Shown: positions 47,853 through 59,378 of the stretch, in pieces
How positions within the stretch are numbered: the stretch's first letter is position 1
How the letters are laid out: each line of letters begins with the position of its first letter
Assembly (NCBI GenBank): GCA_050084985.1
Contig: JBITNC010000001.1
Location: 61,132,001 to 61,196,000 of the forward strand
DNA from: Nageia nagi
Lineage: Eukaryota > Pinophyta
Reading direction: 5' to 3'
DNA length: 64,000 nt
Notes under the pieces: model-generated
What the model saw: the letters and a program-made list of their open reading frames with translations, nothing else
The model's database searches: none
Told to the model about the DNA's origin: nothing
Made by a program: the position numbers and the translations under genes

Positions 47853-50468
47853 TTTGTTACTGATTATGTGTCCCAAATAGAGAATTTCAGTCAACCCAAA
47901 TTCACATTTGGATTCCTTAGCATAGAACTCTTCTTGCTCCAAGATTCTTAGGACTGTTTCCAAATGCTTCAAATGGTCTTCCCAAGAATTGCTATAGACA
48001 AGGATGTCATCAAAAAATACTAATACAAATTTTCTCAAATATTCTCTAAATATTTGGTTCATAGCTGATTGGAAAGTGGCGGGAGCATTTGTCAAACCAA
48101 AGGGCATCACCAAAAATTCGAAATGACCATAGTGGCACCTAAAGGCAGTTTTGTGAACATCCTCCTCATTGACTCTAATTTGGTGATAGCCGGATCTAAG
48201 GTCAATCTTGGAAAAATACATAGCTCCATGAAATTCATCCATGAGCACATCCACCCTAGGAATGGGGTATCTATTCTTGATGGTTTTTTTATTAAGGGCT
48301 CTATAATCTATGCACATTCTCAATGTTCCATCTTTCTTTTTGGCCAATACAATGGATGAGGAAAATGGGCTTGTACTTGGACGAATATGGCCTAGAGCTA
48401 AGAGTTCATTTATGATCTTTTCAATTTCATCTTTATATATCTTTGGATGCCTATAGGGGTTAATCATGATGGGTTTGGATCCATGTTCAAGTTCAATGGC
48501 ATGTTGGAAACCTCTATGTGGTGGCAAACCTTTGGGAACTTCTTTGAAAATTTTACTATGCTTGCTTAGTAAAGTTTGAATGCCGGAATGATGAAAAACA
48601 CAATGAGTGGATGGATGAGTCATACCTTTTAATGTGAAGATTTGGACAGCCCATACGAATTCTCCTTTTTTGAGGATCTTCTCCATTCTTTTATTTGTCA
48701 CCTTTTGGGTCATGTGGTCTTTGACTCCTTGCAGCACCACCTCGCATCCTTTATTTTTGAATTTGAATTGCAATGTTTGGTGGTTGGTAGTATAATCACC
48801 CAAGGGAAACAGCCATTGTACTCCCAACACTATTTGAGGTACTCCCCCCAATGGAAACACATAAAAATCTTCTTCAATTGAATGCCCATCAAACTCGATT
48901 TTCAAGTTAGTCACATATTTGTTGCAAGGTACAAGGTTCCCATTTCCAGTAGCCACATTAAAACCAGCAAAGAGTTCTGATTTTAGTTTCTTTCTTGCCA
49001 TGAATTCCTCATCTATGAAGTTATGGGTTGCCCCACCATCAATTAATGTGATCACTTTTTCCCCTAGAATTTTCCCGGGTACTTTGATGGTGTAAAATTG
49101 GTTGGCATTATTCAAGGTAGCCAAGTTTCCTGTGTTGGTGACTGTATTTGGAACAACAGTCCCTTCATTGGTGAAATCTTCCATTATGCATTCATTACTA
49201 GGTTCATTCTCATCATCGGATGCTTCATCATCAGAAATAACTTCAATATAATGAATTTGCCCCTTACCTAAACAACGGTGACCAGGTACCCATGGCTTCT
49301 TGCAGCTGAAACAAAGATTCTTCCTTCTAAGTTCATTTCTTTCATCATCCAATTTCCTTCCATGGTGTGGCGATGGTGGACCCCTAGTTGTATGTGGTGT
49401 AGGTCTTCCCATGGGCTGGTTTCTTTGGAAAGCTGATCCTCCCCTTTGGAATGTATCTCTTCTTTGAAATGGGGTTGCAATGTTAGCTCTAGGAGGTGGT
49501 AGAGTAGAAGGCCTTGATCTAGGAAAAGCAGATGATTCAAGAGCTAGTGCCCTCCTAAAAGCATCTTGCAATGCTGGTGGTTCATGAGCTTTAACCAAAC
49601 CCTTTAGTGGTTCTAGTAAGCCTTCATTGAAAAGAAAAGACACCCTTCTATCAGATATATTGGTCACCATAACTGAAATCTTCTGAAATTCTTCAATATA
49701 TGCTTCAACAGTTGTTGTTTGTTGTAGTGTGGCCAGCTCCCTAAAGTACTCTTCTTCATCTTTCTTTTCAAATCTATCCAAGACTCTTTGACTAAATTCA
49801 TCAAAGGTAATAATTTCTTCATGTCCTTGTGTTGTGAGGCCATGATGCCACCAATCATATGCAGCTTCTTCAAGGTAAATAGTGGCAAATTGGATTGCAT
49901 CTTCTTCGGCTATAGGACAAAGAGTGAAGTAGGTTTGCAACTTTTGTAACCATGCTCTAGCTGTCATATTCTTGCCATTGAACATAGGAACTTGCATCTT
50001 TTGAAAATGCTTATTATCATAATACTTGCTATTTCTACCAATCTTCTTTCCCAAAATACTTAGATAGCTCTCAAAAGAAACTGAGTCTTTAAATTCAGTA
50101 GACTTACCTTGGTAATCAGCGAAGTATATCTCCATTTCTTCAGTTGCCAAACCTTGATCAGTTCCTTGTTTTGGCATGAACATGGGTCTTGAAGGTCTAG
50201 GCAAAGGAGGATGACCATAACGAACTGATCTTTCACTCCCTTGGTCATTCGCTAGTGTCCTAACTATTTCCTCTTGTTGTGGCTGCGTTTGGGGTTTGGA
50301 GAGCCCATCTATTTTTTTGACCAACTGAGTTAGTAGGTCTACCATTGTCTTGAGCTCATTTGGTGGTTCTTCCATGCCTTTGATTTTTTCAACTACTTGT
50401 TTTTCGAAGTTTGGATCTGCTGTTCGCTGTGAATCCTTCTTACTTTTTCTTGTGTAGTAATGGTGCAT
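47850..50468 (-). CDS. Chromovirus: Gag-Pol, gag-protease-RT part
   Basis: Open from the LTR (50534). The likely start is the ATG at 50468, 42 bp after the LTR and past the primer site, giving [12 protein letters not shown]. Counting from 50534: gag core ~180-330 ([20 protein letters not shown]), zinc knuckle C408-C421 ([14 protein letters not shown]), protease active site D499-G-G ([11 protein letters not shown]), RT ~686-890 with [27 protein letters not shown] and catalytic [10 protein letters not shown] (D842, D843). The reading frame is lost at residue ~895, where a base is missing. Gag and pol share one frame. RT copies element RNA into cDNA. Confidence 0.95.
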
Positions 50469-50497
50469 AGACTCCCTCACAGGCTGGCAAGAGACCA

Positions 50498-50509
50498 GCT
50501 CTGATACCA
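50498..50509 (-). promoter_or_regulatory. Chromovirus primer-binding site
   Basis: TGGTATCAGAGC on the minus strand, one base after the LTR. Matches the complement of the 3' end of plant initiator-Met tRNA. Confidence 0.93.
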
Positions 50510-50510
50510 C

Positions 50511-51148
50511 TGAAATATCCCAATTATTACTCAAGATTTTTGGGCATAAAAACTAGATCTGTTACATGCTATCTTTGACTTCAAACTCCAACTGTAATAG
50601 CACTTTTATTATTTAATAATGATGATAGAATTCTGATCTTATAACAACAGTAATATAGGAATTAAATCGCATGAAAGAGACCATAGAATCATTCATTCAA
50701 GAGTAGATAACAAGAACAATGAGTATATGAGATCAAATCTTCAATACGCAAGTAATAAGACTGTTATTTCTGTAACAATTCTATAACATTCCTGTAACAA
50801 TATTTAGGGCATCCAAAATATGAGTCTCCTCACAAATTCTTCAAAATGCCACTTCTAAGGCTGTTGGGCGCATCCCTAGGCCAAAGAAGGATGAGAAGGG
50901 CACATCCCTAACTCAAGAAAAGCAGATATCAGAATTTGATTGGATGATCCATAAAAATGAGAAATGTTTTTGCTTAAATAGCCACTAAATGTCTCCATAA
51001 AAGCCAGCCGACCAGCCTTGGAAGAGAAAACTAGATTTCCAAGTGGTTTTGCCGACTTGAACATGGATAATGATGCCAAAAGTGTAAAGTACTCCTAGAT
51101 CTAGAAATTGCAATGAAAATGAAATACAAAGAATTTTGGGACATTACA
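50511..51148 (-). repeat. 5' LTR of the chromovirus
   Basis: 638 bp. A TATTTAAG TATA-like element on the minus strand (near 50974-50984) is a possible promoter. A 67-codon frame (50876-51079) is present in both LTRs with only one silent change between them, which reflects recent LTR identity rather than selection. Confidence 0.97.
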
Positions 51149-51153
51149 TTTGC

Positions 51154-52040
51154 ACTTCACATATGTAGTGTTTACCATGTGATATATCATGGTTAATCCA
51201 CACCATAATATTGAGAAGGATTTATGCATTTATTATTTAGTGATAATGAGCATGAGGCATATAGGCAAAGTGATCGAGATCAACATATTAATTCCCTTAG
51301 CAGATAGATGCATGAGACACCTTTTGACCCATCCATGGTATATATTAAATAACATTTACAAGTTTAAATTTCATAATTATATAGTTTTCATGTGTGTAAA
51401 TCAAATTGTAAGATTTTAACACTTTGAATGTTTATATGTATGTACTTGCAAGTTGATCACACATTTATGGTTGATATATTTACTAATACCGCTTTTACTA
51501 GTGAGGTGCATGGCTCACATGTGTAATCTACAATGATTGATCCCTCAATCCCTAAATATCCATTCATGGTAATTTATAATGTATTTTTCTAATTAATTTT
51601 CAAATATACATGGTTATAAATTTAAAATGATTAAGTTTAACTTTTTCTAATCTCTTGTAGAGCTTGATTGATACCACTTTTTCTCAAGAGTTGTATGACT
51701 CATCAGAGTAGCCTATAGTGATTGAGCCTTTAGTTTCTCATGAGGTCCATGGATCACAAAATTAGTGTACAATAGTTGGCCCTTCAATATCTTAGAATGA
51801 TATCATGATAATTTATAATGCATTTTAAAATGTAGTGTACATACATTTCATATGATAAGTTATAATGATTTATAATGATTAAGTTGTATTGATTCTAAGT
51901 TTATTTATTTTGTATAGTGTGAGATAGTTCCATGTGATACATCATGTGGAGTGAAGAGGAGTCTATACTATGACCCTCAGTCAAGACTAGTTCAGTAGAT
52001 AGATAAATATAGGTGGATGGGTTTATAGATGTCCATTTTT
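51154..52040. repeat. Diverged ~230-bp direct repeats, possible exon-like remnants
   Basis: 51503-51598 and 51735-51830 are direct repeats: GTGAGGTGCATGGCTCAC versus ATGAGGTCCATGGATCAC, both ending in a GGTAATTTATAATG-like sequence. A third weaker copy of the start is at about 51682-51720. Each copy is followed by intron-like AT-rich sequence and preceded by TTGTAG or TATAG. I recognise no protein. Could be the remains of a gene or transposon with duplicated exons. Confidence 0.45.
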
Positions 52041-52181
52041 GTTTTATGAGTAAATTTGGACTAGATGGACTATATGTATATTCTTATTTTTTTTTTATAC
52101 TAGTACATGTTGTTACATGTGTGGATGCCTAGTTTGGATTAGAAATTATATACATGTTTATATTTTGATCTTCATGCATGT

Positions 52182-52240
<59 letters not shown>

Positions 52241-52250
52241 GTGTGTGTGT
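52182..52250. repeat. (GT)n microsatellite
   Basis: About 34 GT dinucleotides with one C substitution near 52235. Confidence 0.97.
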
Positions 52251-54078
52251 TGATGGATTGATTCCTAGTGAACTAGCATAGATCAGGTTTAATTTATGGA
52301 TGAGATTAAAATTTATGTTTATGTTTATGTTTATATTTATATGTAATTAAAGGTGGATTATATAATGTAACAAACTTTGAATTTAATTTTCATACAACTT
52401 TTTTTGTTAAAAATCCAAAATAAATAATATATACTCATTCAAAAAAACTTAAACAACCTTAATTAAATACAACCATGTAATGAAATACAACCTTCATGAA
52501 ATATAATTTAATATTCATACAACTTAATGTACAACTTACTTTTAATTTAATATTCATACAACTTAAAGGTGGATTAATGTTCATATAACCTTAATGAAAT
52601 ACATATGGATGTACTCATTCAAAACACTTAAACATGAACATAATGGACTTAAGGTAAAGCATATAACAAAATACTATGAAAAATGAAAAAATATATATAA
52701 TTTATCTATTTAAAAGAAATATTCTCTCACAATGATGTCCTAAAAATACTTCTAATAATATATAAAATAAATTAGTGAAAATGGTCAAACTATCCTAGTT
52801 ATCAATCAGTTTCTAATGAAAATCACACCTATCCCAAATCAAATCTAAGTTGAATCACGACCTTATGTATGTGTGATGAAATTTATTTTAATCCAAATTT
52901 AGTTAGCACTTAGTCACTCATGAATATAAATCATAAATATAACTTTTCCAATCATTTAAATAAGGTACTCCACTACCAATCAAGCACATTAAACTATGAA
53001 ATTATTTTGAACAGATCTTGGATTTGAGTTATGTTTGAGTGGTGATCAATTGGGAGGAGGTATTGATGTTTAGGTTGTGAGGTTTAGGTTTAATATTTAT
53101 GTTTAAATAGGTAAGGTTAGGGATTAGGGTTTAAGGTTTTAATGGTTTAGTGTTATACTAAGACCCTAAAATATTTTTAGCTAAAATAATTTTTTAGCTC
53201 TATATTTTTTTAACTCTAAAATTGTTTAAGGGGAGAAGGGGAAGGGAAGGGAAAACCTGGGTTAGGGGAGGGGAAGAAATATATTACATGTATGTCCTCA
53301 TAAATAACTAATTATCCCACATATCATAAATCAATATACATACATAATTCAAATAGAAATATCATCATAATATAGTCTTAAATGAAATATCATCATGCAA
53401 TATATACAAGTCATAAATATATCATATTCACGATTAGAAGTACAAACCCAAAATGATAGGTGGTGTCAAGAGACATTGTTTAATGATTAAAAATAGTGAT
53501 GTGCTTCTACAAGTTCTCTCCTTACAACTATCAACAAAATGTGCAAGGGAATGTGAGTGAAATATATATAACATAATTGTATTTAATTTAGAAAATTCAA
53601 ATACTTCACTATTTAAGCTTACCTTTATTTTTCAATTCATTGTACCATATGCATCCTCTCTTTTTTGTAATGCATATATAATAATCTCATGGTCATCCAA
53701 TGAAAGGGTCCACAACACTCTATTAAGAGGTCTCCCTTTATATTTGAATAGTTTGATATTTGTTGTTAATATCAAATGCAAGTAATGTAGAATCTTCTTA
53801 GTTATTTCATAATCTTCGAATTCAAGAAAACTAATTAATTTGCTTATAAGATATTTTCATAACCATGTGCCAACAACCACCACAAAACCTATTGGATAGA
53901 ACCATGATTTATCCATCATTATTAAAATTTGAAAAAAAAATGATAAATAGTCTAAAGAAATATCTAAAGAGTAGATAATAACATAGCTTGAGAAGGACAT
54001 ATATATAAGCCTATTGGATAAATAAATCCATCATCATCACATAGAGGTTGAGTTAACTTATGTTTTTTATCAATACAT
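52251..54078. other. No recognised gene
   Basis: AT-rich. Contains a local direct repetition of AATATTCATACAACTTAA (about 52510-52570), a telomere-like TTAGGGTTTAAGG stretch (about 53070-53155, opposite orientation to the CCCTAAA blocks) and a G/A-rich patch GGGGAGAAGGGGAAGG (about 53229-53275). Confidence 0.5.
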
Positions 54079-54083
54079 CCAGA

Positions 54084-54567
54084 TGAGAGATTTTAAGTAT
54101 AAACTAAATAACTTTATATTTCCAAGATCACATTAAAGCTCACAATACATCTAACAAACTCACAAAGATAACAAAAGATGTAAGCGGTTCCTCCAACTAA
54201 GTGTACATCCACTAACTAGATCTCTCTTCTTAACAAATATGAACTTTTATAATCCTCCTACACTTTTCTCCTAAACACTATCCTATAACATAACTTTACT
54301 CCAGAAATTGGTATGTGATCACAAAGAGAGAGCCTTCTATTTATAGGCCAAAATCCCTCAATGGATCACCCTTTTATCCAATGTACAAAAGCATGACATG
54401 CACATCCTTTTACCTAAGGGGCATGCTCATGACATGGAATGTAGAACAAGTTACATTATCATATTCACTTAAATACTTAAGGTATCAAATGATACCCTTA
54501 ATTATTAGTGAACTTATATATAATATTATTATAAAACCTTTACAATAATGCATTATACATTCCAACA
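54084..54567 (-). repeat. 3' LTR of Cb
   Basis: 484 bp; in element orientation TGTTGGAATGTATAATG ... AAAATCTCTCA. TATA box GGCCTATAAATAGAAGGC at 54329-54346. Reverse complement matches 58870-59364. Confidence 0.9.
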
Positions 54568-54577
54568 CTCCCCCTTA

Positions 54578-55348
54578 ATGCAATATTGGGATACAGCAAA
54601 TGAGAGAGAAGAAAGAGAGAAAGTAAGAGAGTTCTCCTCCAAATAGATACAATGGAGATGAGAACTTTTTATATATTTGTGAAGTAAGAAAGATCTAGTT
54701 TGAGACTCACTACTTTGCCAAATACAATCATTAACCACAACCGATTTGAATATACATGAAGTAGTCATTCAATTGGAAGTCATGAGGAGTCTAAAAAGAG
54801 CCTACATACTTGAAGTAACCTGCAATCTTAAGGAACCTACAAGTCATAAGTAGCTCAAATAACAAGATTAGTTAGATGCAACATATTCATATCAATAAGG
54901 ATAGATGAATCACACAAATGACATCATGAACTGATCAATGGTGCAATATAAGTCATCACAAAAATGCCATGTCAAAAATTCATAGTCACCTACTATATAT
55001 AAAACATGTGTTGATTATCATTACAAAATAGAGCATGCACTTATGAATTCCTCACATATGGATAACTGAATAGTGCCAAAAGACACATAAGAGTTCCTCA
55101 CATATGGATAACTGAATAGTGCTAGATTGGCTAATCTTTTACTTTAAAAATTTGTACAAGTTTCTCATGTAGAGCAAACTTACCATGAAGGTGTACAACA
55201 AAAATCAACACTATATAGCACAAAATCCTTCTAGGGGTGAAGTTATCATCACAAACATGAATTCAACATAAGAATTCAAATTTCACTTCCTCTTGAAGGT
55301 AACTTCATCAACCTAATAGCATCCCTAAGCTTATAGAACTAAGCTTTT
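54578..55348 (-). other. Cb: 3' untranslated region
   Basis: No frame. Contains an exact 29-bp direct repeat (TTCCTCACATATGGATAACT...) at 55048-55076 and 55094-55122, period 46. Confidence 0.7.
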
Positions 55349-55830
55349 TTAGAGGGGCTTGGTGAACAAATTGGAAAAGTTCAAGGTGAATGGACAATAC
55401 TCTAGGTGTATGATGCCATCAAAAACCTTCTCCATGATAAAATAGCCATGGATTTCCACATGTTTTATTCTGTAATAGAACATGGGATTCTTAGCCAAAG
55501 AAATAGCTGATTGATTGTTTGAAGAAATCAAAGATGAGCCACCTTGTTCATACCCAATGTCTTTCAGAATATGCCTAAGCCAAATGTCTTCTTAGGCTGC
55601 AATAGACATGGTATGATATTTAGCTTCTATGGTGAAAAGAGAAACAATAGGCTACTTCTTGGAATCCCAAGAGACAGCACCTGAACCAATGCTAAACACA
55701 TACCATAGGTTGATTTCTTATCATCTCTATCTCCCTCATAATTAGAATCTGAGAATCCAGATAGAACAAATGAGGGTAACTTAAAATACTTGAGAGAAAG
55801 ATTATTAATCCTTGCAACATACTTCAAGAT
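55349..55830 (-). pseudogene. Cb: RNase H
   Basis: 55627-55827 encodes GFSDSNYEGDRDDKKSTYGM (the first RNase H block, with catalytic Asp). 55349-55531 encodes NNQSAISLAKNPMFYYRIKH and LEYCPFTLNFSNLFTKPL. A frameshift and stop separate them (55532-55626). Confidence 0.88.
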
Positions 55831-56723
55831 TTGCTTAATAGCATTGAGGTGCTCAACATATGGTTTCTACATAGAATGTGCCATTAGATTCATTGTAAAG
55901 GCAATATCTAACTTGGATATTGTCAAATAAAATAGACTACCAATTAATTACATGTAAGCTATAGCATTAGCTAACTGAGAGTTAGAGCTTAGAGAAATAA
56001 TGATTCCAAGAAAGACTGGGATCATAGCATATCTACAATCCATTTTAAATTTCTATAAGATGTCTAACATATACTTAGATTGACTGAGATAAGTATAATC
56101 CTTGTATTGATACACTTGCATTCTAAGATAGTAGTGCAAGAGACCAAGATCATTTATTTCAAATGTTGTATTAAGTTTGGATATGCACTCTTGAATGATT
56201 TCATCATTACTTCTAGTTATTAGAAGATCATCCACATAAAAGAGAATTAAGACCATATCTTTTCTTTGAGTGAGCACATATAAATCAAAGTCTAAAAAGC
56301 ACTTAGAGAAATCAATGTCTATAAAATACCTTGAAATCTTTCTATACCAAGCTCTAGGTGCTTGCTTAAGTCTATTAATGACTTCTTTAGCTTGCATATA
56401 AAGGATTGTTTGCCTTCCACAATAAACCCTTTTTGTTGATTCATGAAGATTTCCACATCTAAGTCACCATTGAGAAATGCACTCTTTATATCAAATTGAA
56501 AAACTTTCCATTTTTTAATTGCAAAAAGAACAAGGATAATTCTCATAGTAGGCATCTTTTCCATGAGAGAAAATGTTTCCTTATAATTTACATCATATTT
56601 TTGAGTAAAACCTTTGGCTACTAACCTTGCCTTGTATTTTTCAATATCCCTAACTAAATTGAACTTAATCTTGTAGATCCACTTATTGATAATTATATTC
56701 TTCTCATTGGGATAAGGAACCAA
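55831..56723 (-). pseudogene. Cb: reverse transcriptase
   Basis: Two overlapping frames (56319-56723 and 56053-56397), offset by a small indel. In order: NKWIYKIKFNLVRDIEKYKA, RLVAKGFTQKYDVNYKETFS, FQFDIKSAFLNGDL and QAPRAWYRKI, then the intact catalytic box LFYVDDLLIT (about 56210-56250) and INDLGLLHYYLRMQV. The C-terminal part, LIGSLFYLTISKLDIAFTMN, is near 55870-55950. Only a few lesions, so younger than Ca. Confidence 0.9.
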
Positions 56724-57770
56724 GTCTCAAGTTTTATTTTTTATAAGCACCTCATACTCCACTTTCATGACTTCCATCAATCACTCATGCTTTGAAGCTT
56801 CTTTGAAGGTTGAGAGCTCATTCTTGTTGTCAATATTGGCAAATAAGGATTTATTCAAGGTCATTCTCCTTGTTACCCTTTATGTTGGAAAAATTTGTTC
56901 TTAAGATGACTTATCTACATCAATATCTAACCAACTAAGTGCAACTAAAGAATCCTTTGGATCATCAACATCCTCTTTAGAAGTAGATTCTTAAAGAAGT
57001 TCATTAAACTTTACATCCCTTAAAATGAATACTACTTTATAGGATGGAGAGTAGAGCTTATAGCCTCTATGCTGACTATCATAACCCATAAAGATGCATT
57101 TTTTAGCCCTTTTATCTAATTTTTTTCTTTTCTTAAAAATAACGTAGGAGAATGTTTCACAAACAAACACCTTAAAGTGAGAAATATTAGGTTTTCTTCT
57201 TAACCATGCCTGAAAAAGAGTTTTACCTTGAACAACTTTTGTGAGACACCTATTCAAGGTGTAAATCATAGTGCTCATAGCTTCACCCCATAAGAAGCTA
57301 GAAAGATTACCCAACATGCATCTAGCCATCTCCATAATTGTTCTATTTTTTCTTTCGACAACATCCTACTGAGGAGTGTAAGAAATCATAAACTACCTTT
57401 TGATTTCATACTTAGCACAATAGTCATTGAATTCATTACTGTTATATTCTCCCCCATTATCTAATCTCAACATCTTGATTTTAAGGTTAGTTTGATTGTC
57501 AAAAAAAGCTTAAAAAATCTAAAACTCTCAAAGGTTTGATCCTTGTGCTCAAGTAGATACCTAAAATTCATTCTACTAAAATTATCAATGAAGTTCAAAA
57601 CATAATATGCTCCTCCAAGTGACTTAGTCTAAAGTGGACCCATTAAATCTGAATGCATAAGTTGAAGAGGTTGAGATGCTCTTGTTGCCTTATCTTTTTT
57701 CAACTTTTATCTATGCATATTTCCAATAATACACTTCTCGTATAAACCAATTGAAAGAGAAATTTAAGGA
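56724..57770 (-). pseudogene. Cb: integrase, C-terminal part and core
   Basis: The frame 56991-57335 reads EMARCMLGNLSSFLWGEAMS, then RKPNISHFKVFVCETFSYVI and KKCIFMGYDSQHRGYKLYSP, the conserved C-terminal half of copia integrase. The core (57340-57770) is broken by stops but contains LRLDNGGEYNS (near 57440-57475), with the second catalytic Asp. Confidence 0.85.
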
Positions 57771-58300
57771 AAACCTTACATAAGTTCATGGTCTTTCATG
57801 ACTTGAATACTCTTGTAGTTAATGTACCCTAAACATTGGTTCCAAAGATTACCTCTAGAACACACACTTGTAGCAAGACACATCTTTGATGGAACTTGAT
57901 CCATAATGTATAGATCATCTTTCACTAATCCTTCAACTAACATGATAATTCCTTTCTTAATGCATGAGGATTGAGAGTAAAAATCAAATAAGTACCATTT
58001 TCTAGCAACTTGGATCATGGAGAGAAGGTTCATCCTAAGCTTAGGAACATAGAAAACATTGTTCAAAAACCTTCCTATGAATCAAAACACTCCCAATTCC
58101 TTGGAATTCAAGGATAGAGTTATCACCTATCACAACCACATCTTTTCTATACTTGTGAAAGTTCTCAAACTTATCCTTTTCAAAGCATAGGTGATTAGTG
58201 TAACCAGAATCAATAATCTAATCAGATAAAAAAGAGTGAGACAAGGAGTGGAGCATTGCAGCAAAATAGATTGAATATTCTTCTTTTCTTATATTTATTT
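57771..58300 (-). pseudogene. Cb: protease and GAG-pre-integrase
   Basis: The protease active site reads IIDSGYTNHLCFEKDKF (about 58165-58220), with D-S-G intact. The frame 57776-58066 continues NNVFYVPKLRMNLLSMIQVA and the pre-integrase segment LWNQCLGYINYKSIQVMKDH. One frame change between the two parts. Confidence 0.85.
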
Positions 58301-58869
58301 ACATTTCTATTATCTTTGTTCTTTTCCTCTCTTTTTTTTTTAAGTAATCAAATTCTTTGTGACCTTATATGCCATAATAGTTACAATTACCATCAAAAAT
58401 TTTCTTAGGATATGGATTGTTTGGTTTCCTTTTCTATCTTTTTTCTTGAAGTGGTTATTGCCATTGTTTCTACTATTGTAGCCATTACCTCTTTTTTTTA
58501 ATTATTTTAGAGGAAAAGGATAATATTTCTTTTAGAAGTTTTGGTTACTCCGAAGAGCAATATTATTATGCTTAGAATAAAAAATTAACACCTTTTTGTT
58601 AAGGGTTTCTTCATACTTCAATAGATGCCTAGAAAGGTTCTCAAGGGAGAGGACTTATTCTTCATCATCAAGTCTTACTTCCATAACCATCACAAAGTTT
58701 CCAAAATTTGAAGAATGACGAAGATCATGAACTCATAATTGATCTAATTATATCCACAATTAACAAGTTGGGTCCTTAGGTCAATGGTTTTGTTCAAGTA
58801 GATGGTAATATTTTCATCTTTCCCTTAACAAGATTGAAGCAACTTTTGGAGAATGGTAAACCATCAAAA
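58301..58869 (-). pseudogene. Cb: gag, C-terminal part
   Basis: Zinc-knuckle-like CNYYGI-GHKEFDY (near 58345-58390, last Cys lost). Asn-rich linker near 58450-58500, gag core LNKTIDLRTQLVNCGYN (about 58750-58800). The N-terminus is cut at about 58869 by the Cc LTR. Confidence 0.8.
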
Positions 58870-59364
58870 TGTATAATTCATTATTGTAAAAGTTTGTATT
58901 AAATATTATATGTAAATTCACTAATACTTAAGGATATCATTTATACCTTAAGTATTTAAATGAATATGATAATGTAACATGTCCTACACTCCATGTCATG
59001 AGCATGCCCCTTGGTAAAAGGATGTGCATGTCATGCTTTTTGTACATTGAATAAAAGGGTGATCCAAAGAGGATCTTGACCTATAAATAGAAGGCTCCCT
59101 CTTTATGATCACACACCAATTTATGGATTAAAGTTATGCTATAGGATAGTAGTGTAGGAGTTGAGATTAGGAGGATTGTAAGAGAGATGTATTTGTGATT
59201 GAAGTAAAGATCTAGTTAGTGGATGTACTCCTAGTTGTAGGAACCACTTTACATATTGAGTTAATTTATGAGATTGTATTATTTGTGAGTTTGTTATATG
59301 TTAATGAGAGCTTTGATATGATTTGGTAGTTTAATATTATTCTTGTTATAGTTCAATTCTCTCA
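58870..59364 (+). repeat. 5' LTR of Cc
   Basis: About 495 bp, ending TTCAATTCTCTCA. TATA box CCTATAAATAGAAGGC near 59080-59095. Compared with the Cb LTR the first ~8 bases are missing or changed, so the left boundary is uncertain by several bases. Confidence 0.85.
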
Positions 59365-59378
59365 TTTGGTATTAGATC

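Larger units (their letters stand above)
45132..51153 (-). mobile_element. Young Ty3 chromovirus, complete structure, minus strand
   Basis: TTTGC target duplication at 45132-45136 and 51149-51153. Two LTRs of exactly 638 bp (45137-45774, 50511-51148) differ at about 10 positions, nine of them transitions. Primer site TGGTATCAGAGC (50498-50509) and polypurine tract (45777-45790) are in minus orientation. The order gag, protease, RT, RNase H, integrase, chromodomain identifies a Ty3 chromovirus; the clade within chromoviruses was not assigned. The pol is broken by two frameshifts and five stops. Confidence 0.97.
54084..58869 (-). mobile_element. Cb: Ty1/copia element, minus strand, 5' part displaced by Cc
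   Basis: 3' LTR at 54084-54567 with polypurine tract AAGGGGGAG (minus strand, from 54568). RNase H, RT, integrase, protease and gag follow to the right, and gag is interrupted at about 58869, where the LTR of Cc starts. The 5' LTR and the start of gag are not in the window and are expected beyond the right end of Cc. Same family as Cc, judged by shared protein segments such as PKLRMNLLS and EMARCMLGNL. Confidence 0.88.

Noticed and set aside
48069-48359. 96-residue plus-strand frame opposite the chromovirus RT
   Set aside because: Antisense shadow of the well-supported RT coding sequence.
50876-51079. 67-residue frame present in both chromovirus LTRs (also 45502-45705)
   Set aside because: Identity between LTRs is expected for a young element, and the frame overlaps the likely TATA region; no family match.
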